Positions 26,273-35,097 of a DNA stretch of 64,000 nt are shown in pieces. Positions within the stretch are counted from its first letter, which is position 1, and the number at the start of each line of letters is the position of its first letter. Location of the stretch: NCBI RefSeq assembly GCF_000210095.1, contig NC_021039.1, positions 1,170,261 to 1,234,260 of the forward strand, written 5' to 3'. A program made the position numbers and the translations under genes. The stretch is from Ruminococcus champanellensis 18P13 = JCM 17042 (GTDB lineage: Bacteria > Bacillota > Clostridia > Oscillospirales > Ruminococcaceae). The notes below the pieces were generated by a model. It worked only from the letters and a program-made list of their open reading frames with translations. It was not told the origin of the DNA and did not search any database.

Positions 26273-28951
26273 ATGAAGAAAAAAATTGCAAAACAGCTGT
26301 TGAGCTTATTTTTATCTTTTGGTATGCTGTGTGGTGTTGTGGGAACGGAGGGTCTGCCGATCAGCGCGGAAAATAACTATGACATTTCCCTGACCATTAC
26401 ATATCCAAGAGTCAGAGAAGTGCCGGAGGCACCGCAAGATTTTGACAGTAATGATTCTTTAGATCTTACTTATCTGGGGTGTGAATGGAAAAATGTTGAG
26501 GATACGGAACAGTGGGATGATGGCACAGAGTTTATTGAATGGATGTATACGTTCGTGAACAGTAGGAATTTTAACACGCTGTATAACTTTGAAGACGGGA
26601 AAATGTACTACCAACGCATCTATTTTATGATCAAAAATGTCTCAGTATCCATAGATGATGAGGCAACCGCTACTCTGGTGGATTCTGCAACAATGCAGAA
26701 GCTGAATGCAGACACAGTCTATCTGACAAGCTGTAAAGATCTTATGGATGAGCTCGGCGGCTCAGTAGACCTGCCCTCTGGCATGACAATAAACGATTCC
26801 CTGATGTACATTGACACAGGTTCCCTGATTTGCTCACCCAGTGGTCATATGCATACTGAAAGTTCCAGTTGCTCATTTGATGATTATAGTCATTGGAAAA
26901 CATGCCCTGAATGTGGAATTAAACTGGTAGATACCGTTCGCAGTCACAGCATCATCTATGGCATGCTTGAAAAATGGACATGCAAACAGAGTGCAACAGA
27001 AACTCGGGAAGGCATTTGGAAGAAAACATGCGATTCTTGTGAGTATGCATATGATACTATAAAGGCTCCTGTTGTTTCTGAGCAGACCATTGTTTCCAGT
27101 TACGAAGAACTGCAGGCGGCACTCGCTAAGGGCGGAAAGCAGTGGATCACCTTAAAGTCGAAAACTTCTGTAAATACATGGATATATCAAGAAGACATGG
27201 ACACTGATAATATGTTGGTTCTGGATGATCCGGATGCTGACATCACGATCAACTTGAATAGTTGTAGTGTGATTCGGGACACAGGTAGGTATGATGATGC
27301 CCTATTTGACATCCGGCAGGGTAAACTGCGAATTTTCAGCACACAACTGACAGGCATTCCAGTAAATGACTACAATATGCAATTTCGTAGTTTGGCTCGT
27401 ACATCCTGCTTGTTCCGGGTTGGGGAAAATGGTACTCTGCGCCTGACGAATGTGAGCGGTTTTACGCCCTACGATGGTATGGCTTACGGGCAACCCATGG
27501 TCATTTCCGAAGGAAATTTGCAGATCGATGGGGGATATTACTGCAATATGATTGATTCGTTCTCGTCCAGTGGAAGCACCCGTGGAGCAGCAATTCTGAT
27601 TGACGGTGGCACGGCTGTTATCAATGGCGGCAGATATGAAGGCACGGCTTGTGGCATTGCTGTACGGAATGATGCACAGCTAACAGTTAACAACGGATAT
27701 ATTGGCAGTTGGGATAACGGATTGTACATTGGAGACAATGCGAGTGTAGTGATTCATGGCGGCGAGTTCGACCGCTATGAAAAAACATCTTCTTCTTCAA
27801 AATCCCAGAATTGTGCCGTTATGATGAAAAGCACTGGTGATCTGACCATATATGGCGGTAGCTTTTACGGAGCAAAGCAGGGCTTGTTCCTGCAATCAGC
27901 CGGACAGGTTACTATTTGGAACGGTTCTTTCAAAAGCAGGAATCCCAGAGAAGCCCAACAGGGGGCAATGGTGATTTCCGATATGGAAAACATGAATATC
28001 ACAGTCTACAACGGGACATTTTCAGGGACAACCGGAATACGGTCCAACGTAAAGTTTCCGTTGAAAGACATTCTTCCGAACAAGAACAGCAATGGCATGA
28101 GGGCTATGGGTAATGGTGTGGTGATTGATCTCAACACAGAAGCATTCATATTTGGCGAAAACCGCCTGACGATTGAAAAATCAGTTCCTATAATCACGAA
28201 ACAACCTCAGAATGTAACTTTGATTTCGGGCAATGATGCAAGGTTCTCTGTAGAAGCAATTGGTGCCGTGCGTTATGAATGGGAAATATTTGATGTAGAA
28301 GATGAAACGCAGCAGCCCTATTCCAGAGAAACTGTATTGGCACACTGCTTTGGTGTCAACAGCTTTGAAGAAAGTACATTTCAGATTTATGGTGTCAGTT
28401 CCTGGTTTTTGAATAAAGCGGTACATGTATGGATCAAAGGCAAGGATGGCGGTGTCACCTCTCACACAGCATATCTTAACATTATCGTCAAACCGCCGGC
28501 AGAATCATCTCAGCTTAAAAATGTGATTGTTGCGCCTGGCGGCACTACGTCTTTCACTTATGAAACTTTGTATGCAGATGAATTTCGCTGGTCTTTTACC
28601 AATTATGAATGGGATCAGATAGATAATGAAGAACTGTTGGAATATCAAAGCAACGGTCGCACATTGACACTGTACAATGTTTCTGAGTTTTGGGACGGAG
28701 AAACTGTTTATTGTGATGCACTCAATGAATTGGGGTACATCACCTCGGATAAAGCAGTTATCACCGTAGGTGTTGCAGGAGACGTGAACGAGGACGGAGC
28801 AGTAACTGTTGCGGATCTGCTGATGTTGCAAAGATGGCTCATTCAGTCCGGTACTGTCACCAATGGACGGCTTGGAGATCTGGACGGCAACGGTACTCTG
28901 AACGGCACTGACCTGTATCGACTCAAGCGCATGCTGCTGATTGACGCATAA
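26273..28951 (+). CDS. Secreted dockerin protein with beta-helix and Ig-like regions
   Basis: 892 aa; the ATG at 26273 has TGGAGGAAAG upstream and a signal peptide (MKKKIAKQLLSLFLSFGMLCGVV) follows. An unrecognised N-terminal part (to about residue 190) leads to a Cys/His-rich segment (about 185-265; HMHTESSSCSFDDYSHW, CPECGIKL, CDSCEYAY) that could bind metal. Residues about 270-630 carry glycine-rich turns of a right-handed beta-helix (LQIDGGYYCNM, AVINGGRYEGTACGI, LTIYGGSFYGA). An Ig-like stretch (about 640-825) precedes a type I dockerin (about 834-892; DVNEDGAVTVAD and DLDGNGTLNGTD). A pectin- or polysaccharide-acting role is plausible, but no catalytic residues can be named. Confidence 0.82.
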   Translation: MKKKIAKQLLSLFLSFGMLCGVVGTEGLPISAENNYDISLTITYPRVREVPEAPQDFDSNDSLDLTYLGCEWKNVEDTEQWDDGTEFIEWMYTFVNSRNFNTLYNFEDGKMYYQRIYFMIKNVSVSIDDEATATLVDSATMQKLNADTVYLTSCKDLMDELGGSVDLPSGMTINDSLMYIDTGSLICSPSGHMHTESSSCSFDDYSHWKTCPECGIKLVDTVRSHSIIYGMLEKWTCKQSATETREGIWKKTCDSCEYAYDTIKAPVVSEQTIVSSYEELQAALAKGGKQWITLKSKTSVNTWIYQEDMDTDNMLVLDDPDADITINLNSCSVIRDTGRYDDALFDIRQGKLRIFSTQLTGIPVNDYNMQFRSLARTSCLFRVGENGTLRLTNVSGFTPYDGMAYGQPMVISEGNLQIDGGYYCNMIDSFSSSGSTRGAAILIDGGTAVINGGRYEGTACGIAVRNDAQLTVNNGYIGSWDNGLYIGDNASVVIHGGEFDRYEKTSSSSKSQNCAVMMKSTGDLTIYGGSFYGAKQGLFLQSAGQVTIWNGSFKSRNPREAQQGAMVISDMENMNITVYNGTFSGTTGIRSNVKFPLKDILPNKNSNGMRAMGNGVVIDLNTEAFIFGENRLTIEKSVPIITKQPQNVTLISGNDARFSVEAIGAVRYEWEIFDVEDETQQPYSRETVLAHCFGVNSFEESTFQIYGVSSWFLNKAVHVWIKGKDGGVTSHTAYLNIIVKPPAESSQLKNVIVAPGGTTSFTYETLYADEFRWSFTNYEWDQIDNEELLEYQSNGRTLTLYNVSEFWDGETVYCDALNELGYITSDKAVITVGVAGDVNEDGAVTVADLLMLQRWLIQSGTVTNGRLGDLDGNGTLNGTDLYRLKRMLLIDA

Positions 28952-29027
28952 CAACAAGAATCCCTCTGGCAGCGGATGCTCCAAGTATATGTGACAATCC
29001 TGCGAAAAAATGAAAGCTATGTGAAAA

Positions 29028-29054
29028 TTAGCACTCTCCACTTGACAGTGCTAA
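29028..29054 (+). promoter_or_regulatory. CIRCE element (HrcA operator)
   Basis: TTAGCACTC, 9 nt, CAGTGCTAA: one mismatch to the CIRCE consensus TTAGCACTC-N9-GAGTGCTAA. It overlaps the -35 box of the hsp20 promoter, as expected for HrcA repression released by heat shock. Confidence 0.9.
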
Positions 29055-29070
29055 TCCTCCGTGCTATACT
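29042..29070 (+). promoter_or_regulatory. hsp20 promoter
   Basis: TTGACA (29042-29047), 17 bp, TATACT (29065-29070), interlaced with the CIRCE element. Confidence 0.85.
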
Positions 29071-29178
29071 ATAAACAGAACAAAGGAACAGAGCAGCACC
29101 AAAGGATTCCGGTGCTGAACCTCCGTGCCCTTGCTCAGAATCATGAAAGCATGTGATGAGTATAAGGAGGACTGACCT

Positions 29179-29622
29179 ATGTTGTATCCTAGCATTTTTG
29201 GTGAAAACTTATTCGATGATTTCTTCAGATTCCCTGACTTTGGCAGAGATGTGGAGAAGAAGCTGTACGGCAAGCACGCTGCACAGGTTATGAAAACCGA
29301 TGTGCATGAGCATGATGACCACTATGAGATTGTAATTGATCTGCCGGGCTTCAAGAAGGATCAGATCAATCTGGAGCTGCAGGATGGGTATTTGACCGTC
29401 AGTGCCGCAAAGGGGCTTGACAAGGACGAAACAACCAAAGAAGGCAAAATGATCCGTCAGGAGCGTTACGCAGGCGCTATGCAGAGAAGCTTTTATGTGG
29501 GCGATGCTGTGAAGGAAGCGGATGTAACGGCAAAGTTTGAGGACGGTGTTCTGCATATCACCGTGCCGAAGGCAGAGCCCAAGAAAGTGGAGGGTCACAA
29601 GTATATCGCCATTGAGGGATAA
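29179..29622 (+). CDS. Hsp20/alpha-crystallin small heat shock protein
   Basis: 147 aa; ATG at 29179 preceded by AAGGAGG. The alpha-crystallin domain runs from about residue 38 (MKTDVHEHDDHYEIVIDLPGFKKDQINLELQDGYLTVSA) to the end, with the DGVLHITVPK strand and a short tail. It acts as an ATP-independent holdase in the cytosol that forms oligomers and binds unfolding proteins. Monocistronic between a CIRCE-controlled promoter and a strong terminator, so HrcA regulation is very likely. Confidence 0.95.
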   Translation: MLYPSIFGENLFDDFFRFPDFGRDVEKKLYGKHAAQVMKTDVHEHDDHYEIVIDLPGFKKDQINLELQDGYLTVSAAKGLDKDETTKEGKMIRQERYAGAMQRSFYVGDAVKEADVTAKFEDGVLHITVPKAEPKKVEGHKYIAIEG

Positions 29623-29653
29623 TGCCCCGCTGAATTTTGACTTCTGAAATAAG

Positions 29654-29697
29654 AATCCCCGAAGTTGTTCGATGGAACGGCTTCGGGGATTTTTTTG
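29654..29697 (+). terminator. hsp20 terminator
   Basis: A long stem (AATCCCCGAAG with CTTCGGGGATT, extended inward by GTTGTTC with GAACGGC through G-U pairs) is followed by T7. Confidence 0.9.
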
Positions 29698-29758
29698 TAG
29701 GGTGACGCTGTGAAAGCAATGTGCGGCATTCCATGCACCGACAGACATTCTATTTTAG

Positions 29759-29776
29759 TGAGAATACAAATTCTCA
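29759..29776. promoter_or_regulatory. Inverted repeat upstream of marR-like gene
   Basis: TGAGAAT-ACAA-ATTCTCA, a perfect 7-4-7 palindrome 20 bp before the -35 box. A candidate site for autoregulation by the MarR protein. Confidence 0.5.
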
Positions 29777-29796
29777 ATCCGTATCCTGCTGCATGC

Positions 29797-29825
29797 TTGA
29801 CAGGAACAAATTGAACGGATATAAT
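29797..29825 (+). promoter_or_regulatory. Consensus promoter of marR-yczE operon
   Basis: TTGACA (29797-29802), 17 bp, TATAAT (29820-29825); both hexamers are perfect. Confidence 0.85.
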
Positions 29826-29862
29826 TAGAATGCAAACTATAAGAATTCTGATTGGAGGAAGT

Positions 29863-30300
29863 ATGGAGAGTCTTCACTATCTGCTGATGAAAGCCCATGC
29901 CATGATGCAGCGCTGTATTTTTGCCGAAGCACAGAAAATTGGCTTGTCCTCCGGACAGCCAAAGGTGCTGGATTATCTTTATAGCCATGAGGGAAGTGAT
30001 CAGAAAACAATTGCCGCTTACTGTGAAATAGAGCCGGCGACTCTGGCGAGCATCTTACTGCGCATGGAACAGAAACAGCTGATTGAGCGCAGGCAGGAGC
30101 ATGGAAACCGCCGTTCCCTATTTGTGTACCTGACCCAGACCGGAAGAATGGCTGCCGATAAGATGCACACGATCTTTGAAGCATATGATCGGCAGGTTTC
30201 TGAAACGATGGATTCGGGGGATCTGGAAACCGTCAAAGGGCTTTTGACCGAAGTGTGCAATAATCTGGAAAGTGTGGTAGGAAAGAATGGAACAAAATGA
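29863..30300 (+). CDS. MarR-family transcriptional regulator
   Basis: 145 aa. The ATG at 29863 is preferred over 29830 because GGAGG lies 6-10 nt before it. Winged helix-turn-helix: LSSGQPKVLDYLYSHEGSDQKTIAAYCEIEPATLASILLRMEQKQLIERRQEHGNRRSLFVYLTQTG contains the recognition helix and the wing arginines. MarR proteins bind as dimers to palindromes and often respond to small aromatic ligands or oxidants. It overlaps the YczE-like membrane gene by 14 bp and probably controls this pair through the palindrome upstream. Confidence 0.88.
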   Translation: MESLHYLLMKAHAMMQRCIFAEAQKIGLSSGQPKVLDYLYSHEGSDQKTIAAYCEIEPATLASILLRMEQKQLIERRQEHGNRRSLFVYLTQTGRMAADKMHTIFEAYDRQVSETMDSGDLETVKGLLTEVCNNLESVVGKNGTK

Positions 30301-30961
30301 AGCGTCCAGAACCCTTGCAAATCGGTTGATTTGCTATTTTGCCGGTCTGTTCATCATGACTGCCGGCATTGCCATATCCGTCAAATCCAATCTTGGGGTA
30401 TCACCGGTCAGTTCGATTCCCTACACGCTGACCAGGTGCTGGGGGATCGAAATGGGGAAGGCAACCATACTGTTTCATTGTGTGCTGGTACTGCTTCAGA
30501 TTCTGATCTTGCGGAAAAGCTTTCAGTTAAAGTCCCTGCTGCAAATACCGGTTGGCGTAGTATTTGGTTATTTTACAACCTTCTGCAATTATCTGATGAC
30601 CTTTGCGCCGACACCGGAAAATATAGCTGTTCGCATCGGTATGGTTCTGGTGAGCATTGTGCTGGTGGCCGTCGGTATCTTCTTTTATCTTCCGGCGGAT
30701 ATTATGCCGCTAGCAGGGGAGGGGATCATGCAGGCTGTCTCCCACGTGTCAAGCATTGCCTTCCCGAAGGTCAAGGTGGGGTTTGACATTACAATGGTTC
30801 TGATTTCCCTTGTGGCCTGTCTCATTGTATTGCGCAGTATGGGGAGCGTAGGCATTGGAACAGCGCTTTCTGCGGTGCTGGTCGGGGTAGTATTGGGACA
30901 GATCATGAAATTGTGGGCAAAGCATCGAAAGACCCGAGGCGCTTGTGCATCCCGGGCATAA
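30287..30961 (+). CDS. YczE/YitT-like integral membrane protein
   Basis: 224 aa; ATG at 30287 lies within the end of the MarR gene, with TAGGAAAG upstream. Five to six hydrophobic helices. The opening (LICYFAGLFIMTAGIAISVKSNLGVSPVSSIPYTLTR) and the LPADIMPLAGEGIMQAV segment match the YczE family of Firmicutes membrane proteins. Substrate and activity of the family are not established. Coupling to a MarR regulator suggests induced export or a stress-linked role. Confidence 0.75.
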   Translation: MEQNEASRTLANRLICYFAGLFIMTAGIAISVKSNLGVSPVSSIPYTLTRCWGIEMGKATILFHCVLVLLQILILRKSFQLKSLLQIPVGVVFGYFTTFCNYLMTFAPTPENIAVRIGMVLVSIVLVAVGIFFYLPADIMPLAGEGIMQAVSHVSSIAFPKVKVGFDITMVLISLVACLIVLRSMGSVGIGTALSAVLVGVVLGQIMKLWAKHRKTRGACASRA

Positions 30962-31069
30962 CATTTTGCAAGGCACATTTGCTGTACAGAGTCTGTATGG
31001 TGGATGTGCCTTTTTGCATGGCTGGAATGGGCTGCTTCATTCCACTTGCAGGAAGATACCGAATTTACA

Positions 31070-31098
31070 TAGACAACAGCAAAAGCAAATGATATAAT
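31070..31098 (+). promoter_or_regulatory. Promoter of GH27 gene
   Basis: TAGACA (31070-31075), 17 bp, TATAAT (31093-31098). Confidence 0.65.
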
Positions 31099-31164
31099 AC
31101 CAATTGAGTAGATCTATACCCTGTAGGACTTATGCAGGGCTGTTTTCATAATGGAGGAACGAAA

Positions 31165-32424
31165 ATGATTGCAAAAACACCACCTATGGGCTGGAATAGC
31201 TGGGATTGTTACGGCGCAGCTGTGACGGAGGACATTGTAAGACAAAACGCAGAATTCATGGCAAAGCACCTGAAACAATACGGCTGGGAATACATCGTTG
31301 TGGATATTCAATGGTATGAACCCAAAGCCGTTACGCATGTTTACAACCCGTTCACCGAGCTTTGTATGGATGCTTATTCAAGGCTGATCCCGGACGAAAA
31401 CCGGTTCCCTTCTTCCGCAGGAGGAAAGGGCTTTGCGCCCCTGGCTGAGTATGTGCATGGGCTGGGACTCAAGTTCGGGATCCATATCATGCGGGGCATT
31501 CCAAGACAGGCAGTTCATCAAAATACAGGCATTCTGGGTACGGACAAAACTGCCCGTGAAATCGCAAAAACCGCAAGCATTTGTCGCTGGAATACGGATA
31601 TGTACGGCGTGGATCCGGAAAAAGAGGGAGCAGAGGCATATTATAATAGTATATTTGAGCTGTATGCTGCATGGGGCGTTGATTTTATCAAGTGTGACGA
31701 TATTTGCCGGGAGCTCCCTCACGAAGAAGCGGAGCTTGTGATGCTGAGCAATGCCCTCAAAGGCTGCGGACGGGATATGGTGCTGAGTCTTTCGCCCGGC
31801 CCTGCGCTTTTGGAAAAGGCTGAGCTTTATAAGCAGGTCTCGAATATGTGGCGGATCACCGATGATTTCTGGGATCAATGGGAGCTGCTTTATGCCATGT
31901 TTGAACGTGCGGAAAAGTGGTGTACCCATTCGGGACCTGGGCATTGGCCTGACGCAGACATGCTGCCCATCGGCCCGATCAATCAGGTGTGGAGTAAGGA
32001 AAACAGAACCAAATTCACAAAGGAAGAGCAGATCACAATGCTTACCCTCTGGAGCATCTTTCGTTCGCCGCTTATGCTCGGAGGGGAGTTGACGGGCTTT
32101 GATGCGTTTACGCTGGCGCTTGTTACAAATGAAGCGGTGCTTGCCATGCATCAAATGGCAAGACATGCACACCAGGTATGGCGGAGAGTGATTGGCGGCA
32201 GCGAGTATATCCTCTGGACAGCTGTATGCGCAGAGGGCGGACAGTATGCGGCGGTTTTCAATGTGGGGGATCACAACGGGACGATTGAAATCCAGCTGCG
32301 TGACCTTGAGATCGAGCATGCCTCCACGGCAATGGAGCTTTGGTCGGGGGAGGAAAGTACAATAGACAGCAGCTTGACGGTCAGTCTCAACGCACACGGT
32401 GCAAAAGCGTATCAAATACGCTAG
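31165..32424 (+). CDS. GH27 alpha-galactosidase
   Basis: 419 aa; ATG at 31165 preceded by TGGAGGAA. No signal peptide, so it is predicted to be cytosolic and to act on imported oligosaccharides. GH27 signatures: PPMGWNSWDCYG at the N-terminus, YIVVDIQWYE, the nucleophile region WGVDFIKCDDIC with the aspartate after KC, and the acid/base region WRITDDFWDQW. A C-terminal beta-sandwich ends the protein. It releases terminal alpha-linked galactose, as from galactomannan or raffinose-type sugars. The family also includes related specificities, so the substrate is not certain. Monocistronic. Confidence 0.9.
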   Translation: MIAKTPPMGWNSWDCYGAAVTEDIVRQNAEFMAKHLKQYGWEYIVVDIQWYEPKAVTHVYNPFTELCMDAYSRLIPDENRFPSSAGGKGFAPLAEYVHGLGLKFGIHIMRGIPRQAVHQNTGILGTDKTAREIAKTASICRWNTDMYGVDPEKEGAEAYYNSIFELYAAWGVDFIKCDDICRELPHEEAELVMLSNALKGCGRDMVLSLSPGPALLEKAELYKQVSNMWRITDDFWDQWELLYAMFERAEKWCTHSGPGHWPDADMLPIGPINQVWSKENRTKFTKEEQITMLTLWSIFRSPLMLGGELTGFDAFTLALVTNEAVLAMHQMARHAHQVWRRVIGGSEYILWTAVCAEGGQYAAVFNVGDHNGTIEIQLRDLEIEHASTAMELWSGEESTIDSSLTVSLNAHGAKAYQIR

Positions 32425-32450
32425 GACAATACCGCACAAAGCTCAACGGA

Positions 32451-32486
32451 CAGCAAAGGGGGCGTAATCTGCGCCTCTTTTTGCTG
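32451..32486 (+). terminator. Probable terminator of GH27 gene
   Basis: Outer stem CAGCAAA/TTTGCTG with an inner G-rich/C-rich stem containing one bulge, the 3' arm carrying a T5 run. Confidence 0.5.
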
Positions 32487-32665
32487 TGTGTTGTTTCTAC
32501 TTAGGCTTGAAGAGATTGGAAATCATCGTGCTTGCGACGAAGCAAAATGCTGTATTAGGGGGGGATCCTGCATCTCTTTCCTGTGCTGATCCAGTGGAAA
32601 TGTCGCAAAACCGGCATTTGCGGCACATATACACTTCGGCATGGCTTCATATGAAAAATTAGTGA

Positions 32666-32694
32666 TTGCATATTCTGTCGAAGTGTGTTATAAT
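32666..32694 (+). promoter_or_regulatory. Promoter of the mdh-fum-hdr-flx-frd-hyd operon
   Basis: TTGCAT (32666-32671), 17 bp, TATAAT (32689-32694) with an extended -10 TG at 32686-32687. It is the only good promoter seen before the 13-kb gene run. Confidence 0.6.
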
Positions 32695-32729
32695 ATTCAC
32701 GATATGTATTATTGGGAAGGTGTGTACTT

Positions 32730-33674
32730 ATGAACAAAATCTCCATCATCGGAACCGGCAGCGTTGGTTCCACCATTGCGTACTCTCTGGCCATTATGGG
32801 AATGGCGTCCGAAATCGTCATGATTGATATCAACAGCGAAAAGGCTCTGGGCGAAGCGCTGGATATCAGACAGGGCACCCCCTTCTGCAGCCCCTGCTCC
32901 ATTTACGCAGGCAGCTATGTGGATGCAGAGGATTCGGACATTGTGATCCTGACATCCGGTATTGCAAGAAAGCCTGGTCAGTCCCGTCTGGAGCTGGCGC
33001 AGACCAATGTCAACATTACCAAGAGCATTATCCCGGAAATTACCAGACATGCACCCAACGCTACTTATATTATAGTAAGTAATCCGGTAGATATTCTGAC
33101 CTACACATTCCACAAGTTCTCCGACCTGCCGGAAAACCGGATCATCGGTTCCGGTACGATTCTGGATACTGCCCGTCTGCGTGCAAGACTGTCTGAGTAC
33201 TACAACATCAGCCAGAGCAATGTACACGCATATGTATTCGGTGAGCATGGGGACTCCTCCTTCATTCCCTGGTCCGTTGCCAACATTTCCAACGTGCCGA
33301 TCCTGGAGTGCGACAAGCTGATCACCACACCCGGCATCGAAAAGCCCAAGCTGGATTTTGTGGACATTGAGCAGTATGTCAGAAAGTCCGGTGGCAGAGT
33401 CATTGCCCGGAAGGGTGCCACCTTCTATGCGGTTTCTATTTCCGTATGCCACATCTGCAAGTGCCTGCTGGGCGGCGTGGATACCACAATGACTGTTTCC
33501 AGCATGATGCACGGGGAATATGGCATTGATGACGTCTGTCTGAGTACGCTGAATCTGGTAGGCGACGATGGGATCCGTGGAAAGGTGAATGTGCCTTTGA
33601 CTGATGAGGAAGTTGCAAAGCTGCGGCTGAGTGCGGATACGCTGAAGGATGTAATCAAGAATCTGGAAATTTAA
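32730..33674 (+). CDS. mdh: LDH/MDH-superfamily dehydrogenase, malate-type specificity residue
   Basis: 314 aa; ATG at 32730 with GGAAGG upstream. Rossmann motif IGTGSVGSTIAYSL, catalytic histidine in FGEHGDSS and the DTAR motif place it in the L-lactate/malate dehydrogenase superfamily. Overall it resembles lactate dehydrogenases, but the specificity loop reads GIARKPGQSR: Arg80 stands where lactate enzymes have Gln (ANQKPGE) and malate dehydrogenases have Arg (RKPG). Arg86 is the second substrate arginine. It probably interconverts oxaloacetate and malate with NADH. This fits its place as first gene of an operon with fumarase 21 bp downstream and a fumarate reductase. Automatic annotation may call it lactate dehydrogenase. 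Confidence 0.8.
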   Translation: MNKISIIGTGSVGSTIAYSLAIMGMASEIVMIDINSEKALGEALDIRQGTPFCSPCSIYAGSYVDAEDSDIVILTSGIARKPGQSRLELAQTNVNITKSIIPEITRHAPNATYIIVSNPVDILTYTFHKFSDLPENRIIGSGTILDTARLRARLSEYYNISQSNVHAYVFGEHGDSSFIPWSVANISNVPILECDKLITTPGIEKPKLDFVDIEQYVRKSGGRVIARKGATFYAVSISVCHICKCLLGGVDTTMTVSSMMHGEYGIDDVCLSTLNLVGDDGIRGKVNVPLTDEEVAKLRLSADTLKDVIKNLEI

Positions 33675-33695
33675 GATAAAGGTGGTATTTTCACG

Positions 33696-35072
33696 ATGGA
33701 ATATCGGATTGAACATGATTCTATGGGCGAAATGAAGGTTCCGGCTGATCGGCTTTGGGCTGCACAGACCCAGCGGAGTCACCAGAATTTCAAGATCGGT
33801 GTGGACATTGAAACCATGCCCCGGGAGATCACCCACGCTTTCGGCATTCTCAAGAAGGCTGCCGCACTGGCGAACGCTGAACTGAAGCCGGAAAAGATGA
33901 CTGCCCAGAAGCTGGCTGCTATTTCTCAGGCATGCGATGAGGTGATCTCCGGATCCCTCAACGATCATTTCCCCCTGGTGGTATGGCAGACCGGTTCCGG
34001 CACCCAGTCCAACATGAACGCCAACGAGGTCATTGCAAACCGGGCAAACCAGATCGCCGGCGAAAAGCTTTGCCACCCCAATGATGACATCAATATGAGC
34101 CAGTCCTCCAACGACACATTTCCCACCGCTATGCACATTTCCGCAGTGCTCGCCATTGAAGATAAGCTGCTGCCGGCAGTGGGCACCCTGATCGAAACCT
34201 TCCGCCGTCTGGAAGCGGAAAACGAGGGCATAGTCAAGTCCGGCAGAACCCATTTGCAGGATGCGACTCCCATCAAGTTCAGCCAGGAAATCTCCGGCTG
34301 GCGTGCAAGCCTGGAAAAGGATGTGGAGCTGCTGAAGCTGGCAGTGAAGCCCCTGCATGAGCTGGCACTGGGGGGCACCGCAGTGGGTACCGGTCTGAAT
34401 GCGCCTGCCGGATTCTCCGAGCTGGTGGCAAAGAAGGTTGCGGAGCTGACCGGCAAGCCCTTTATCACTGCTGAAAACAAATTCCATGCGCTGACTTCTA
34501 AGGATGAGCTGGTATTTGCACACGGCGCCATCAAGGCAACTGCCTGCGATATGATGAAGATCGCAAATGATGTACGCTGGCTGGCATCCGGTCCCCGGGA
34601 TGGTCTGGGCGAGATCCACATTCCGGAAAATGAGCCCGGCTCCTCTATTATGCCCGGCAAGGTAAACCCTACCCAGTGTGAGGCTGTCACCATGGTTGCT
34701 GTACAGGTAATGGGCAACGACGTGGCAGTTGGCATGGCAGCATCCCAGGGCAACTTTGAACTGAATGTATTCATGCCGGTTGCGGCATACAACTTCCTCC
34801 AGTCCGCTCGGCTGCTGGCGGAAGCCATCGTATCCTTCAACGTGAACTGCGCAGTGGGCATTACCGCAAACAAGGATAAGATGTATCACAATCTGCATAA
34901 TTCTCTGATGCTGGTAACAGCGCTGAACCCCTACATCGGCTATGAGAATGCAGCAAAGACAGCAAAGAAGGCATTCAAGGACAATATCTCTCTGAAGGAA
35001 GCATGCGTAGAACTGGGATTCCTGACAGCAGAGCGGTTTGACGAGGTATTCCATCCCGAGCAGATGGTCTGA
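33696..35072 (+). CDS. fumC: Class II fumarate hydratase
   Basis: 458 aa, the usual length for class II fumarase; ATG at 33696 with AAAGGTGG upstream. Signatures: WQTGSGTQSNMNANEVIANRA, the HLQDATPIKFSQEI substrate region and GSSIMPGKVNPTQCEA with the catalytic serine loop. It converts malate to fumarate without an iron-sulfur cluster, in the cytosol. Aspartase shares this fold, but the HLQDATP and GSGTQSNMN regions favour fumarase. It sits between a malate dehydrogenase and the Hdr/Frd genes, completing oxaloacetate to malate to fumarate to succinate. Confidence 0.93.
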   Translation: MEYRIEHDSMGEMKVPADRLWAAQTQRSHQNFKIGVDIETMPREITHAFGILKKAAALANAELKPEKMTAQKLAAISQACDEVISGSLNDHFPLVVWQTGSGTQSNMNANEVIANRANQIAGEKLCHPNDDINMSQSSNDTFPTAMHISAVLAIEDKLLPAVGTLIETFRRLEAENEGIVKSGRTHLQDATPIKFSQEISGWRASLEKDVELLKLAVKPLHELALGGTAVGTGLNAPAGFSELVAKKVAELTGKPFITAENKFHALTSKDELVFAHGAIKATACDMMKIANDVRWLASGPRDGLGEIHIPENEPGSSIMPGKVNPTQCEAVTMVAVQVMGNDVAVGMAASQGNFELNVFMPVAAYNFLQSARLLAEAIVSFNVNCAVGITANKDKMYHNLHNSLMLVTALNPYIGYENAAKTAKKAFKDNISLKEACVELGFLTAERFDEVFHPEQMV

Positions 35073-35097
35073 GTTCGGGCAGTATTGGAGGTAAAGG

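Larger units (their letters stand above)
32425..32729. other. 305-bp intergenic region before the succinate/bifurcation operon
   Basis: It contains the GH27 terminator, a weak hairpin at about 32597-32626 (TGTCGCAAA with TTTGCGGCA, one mismatch) and the promoter at 32666-32694. I see no gene and no clear Rex-type operator. Confidence 0.5.

Noticed and set aside
32430..32450. Shared string ACCGCACAAAGC also seen in the terminator at 2745-2784
   Set aside because: A 12-base match with no stem here; probably a terminator fragment or chance.
32666..32710. Possible Rex redox-repressor site near the operon promoter (GTGTTATAATATTCAC)
   Set aside because: Only the outer bases are symmetric and the match to TTGTTAN6TAACAA is poor. 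It should be tested experimentally rather than called.
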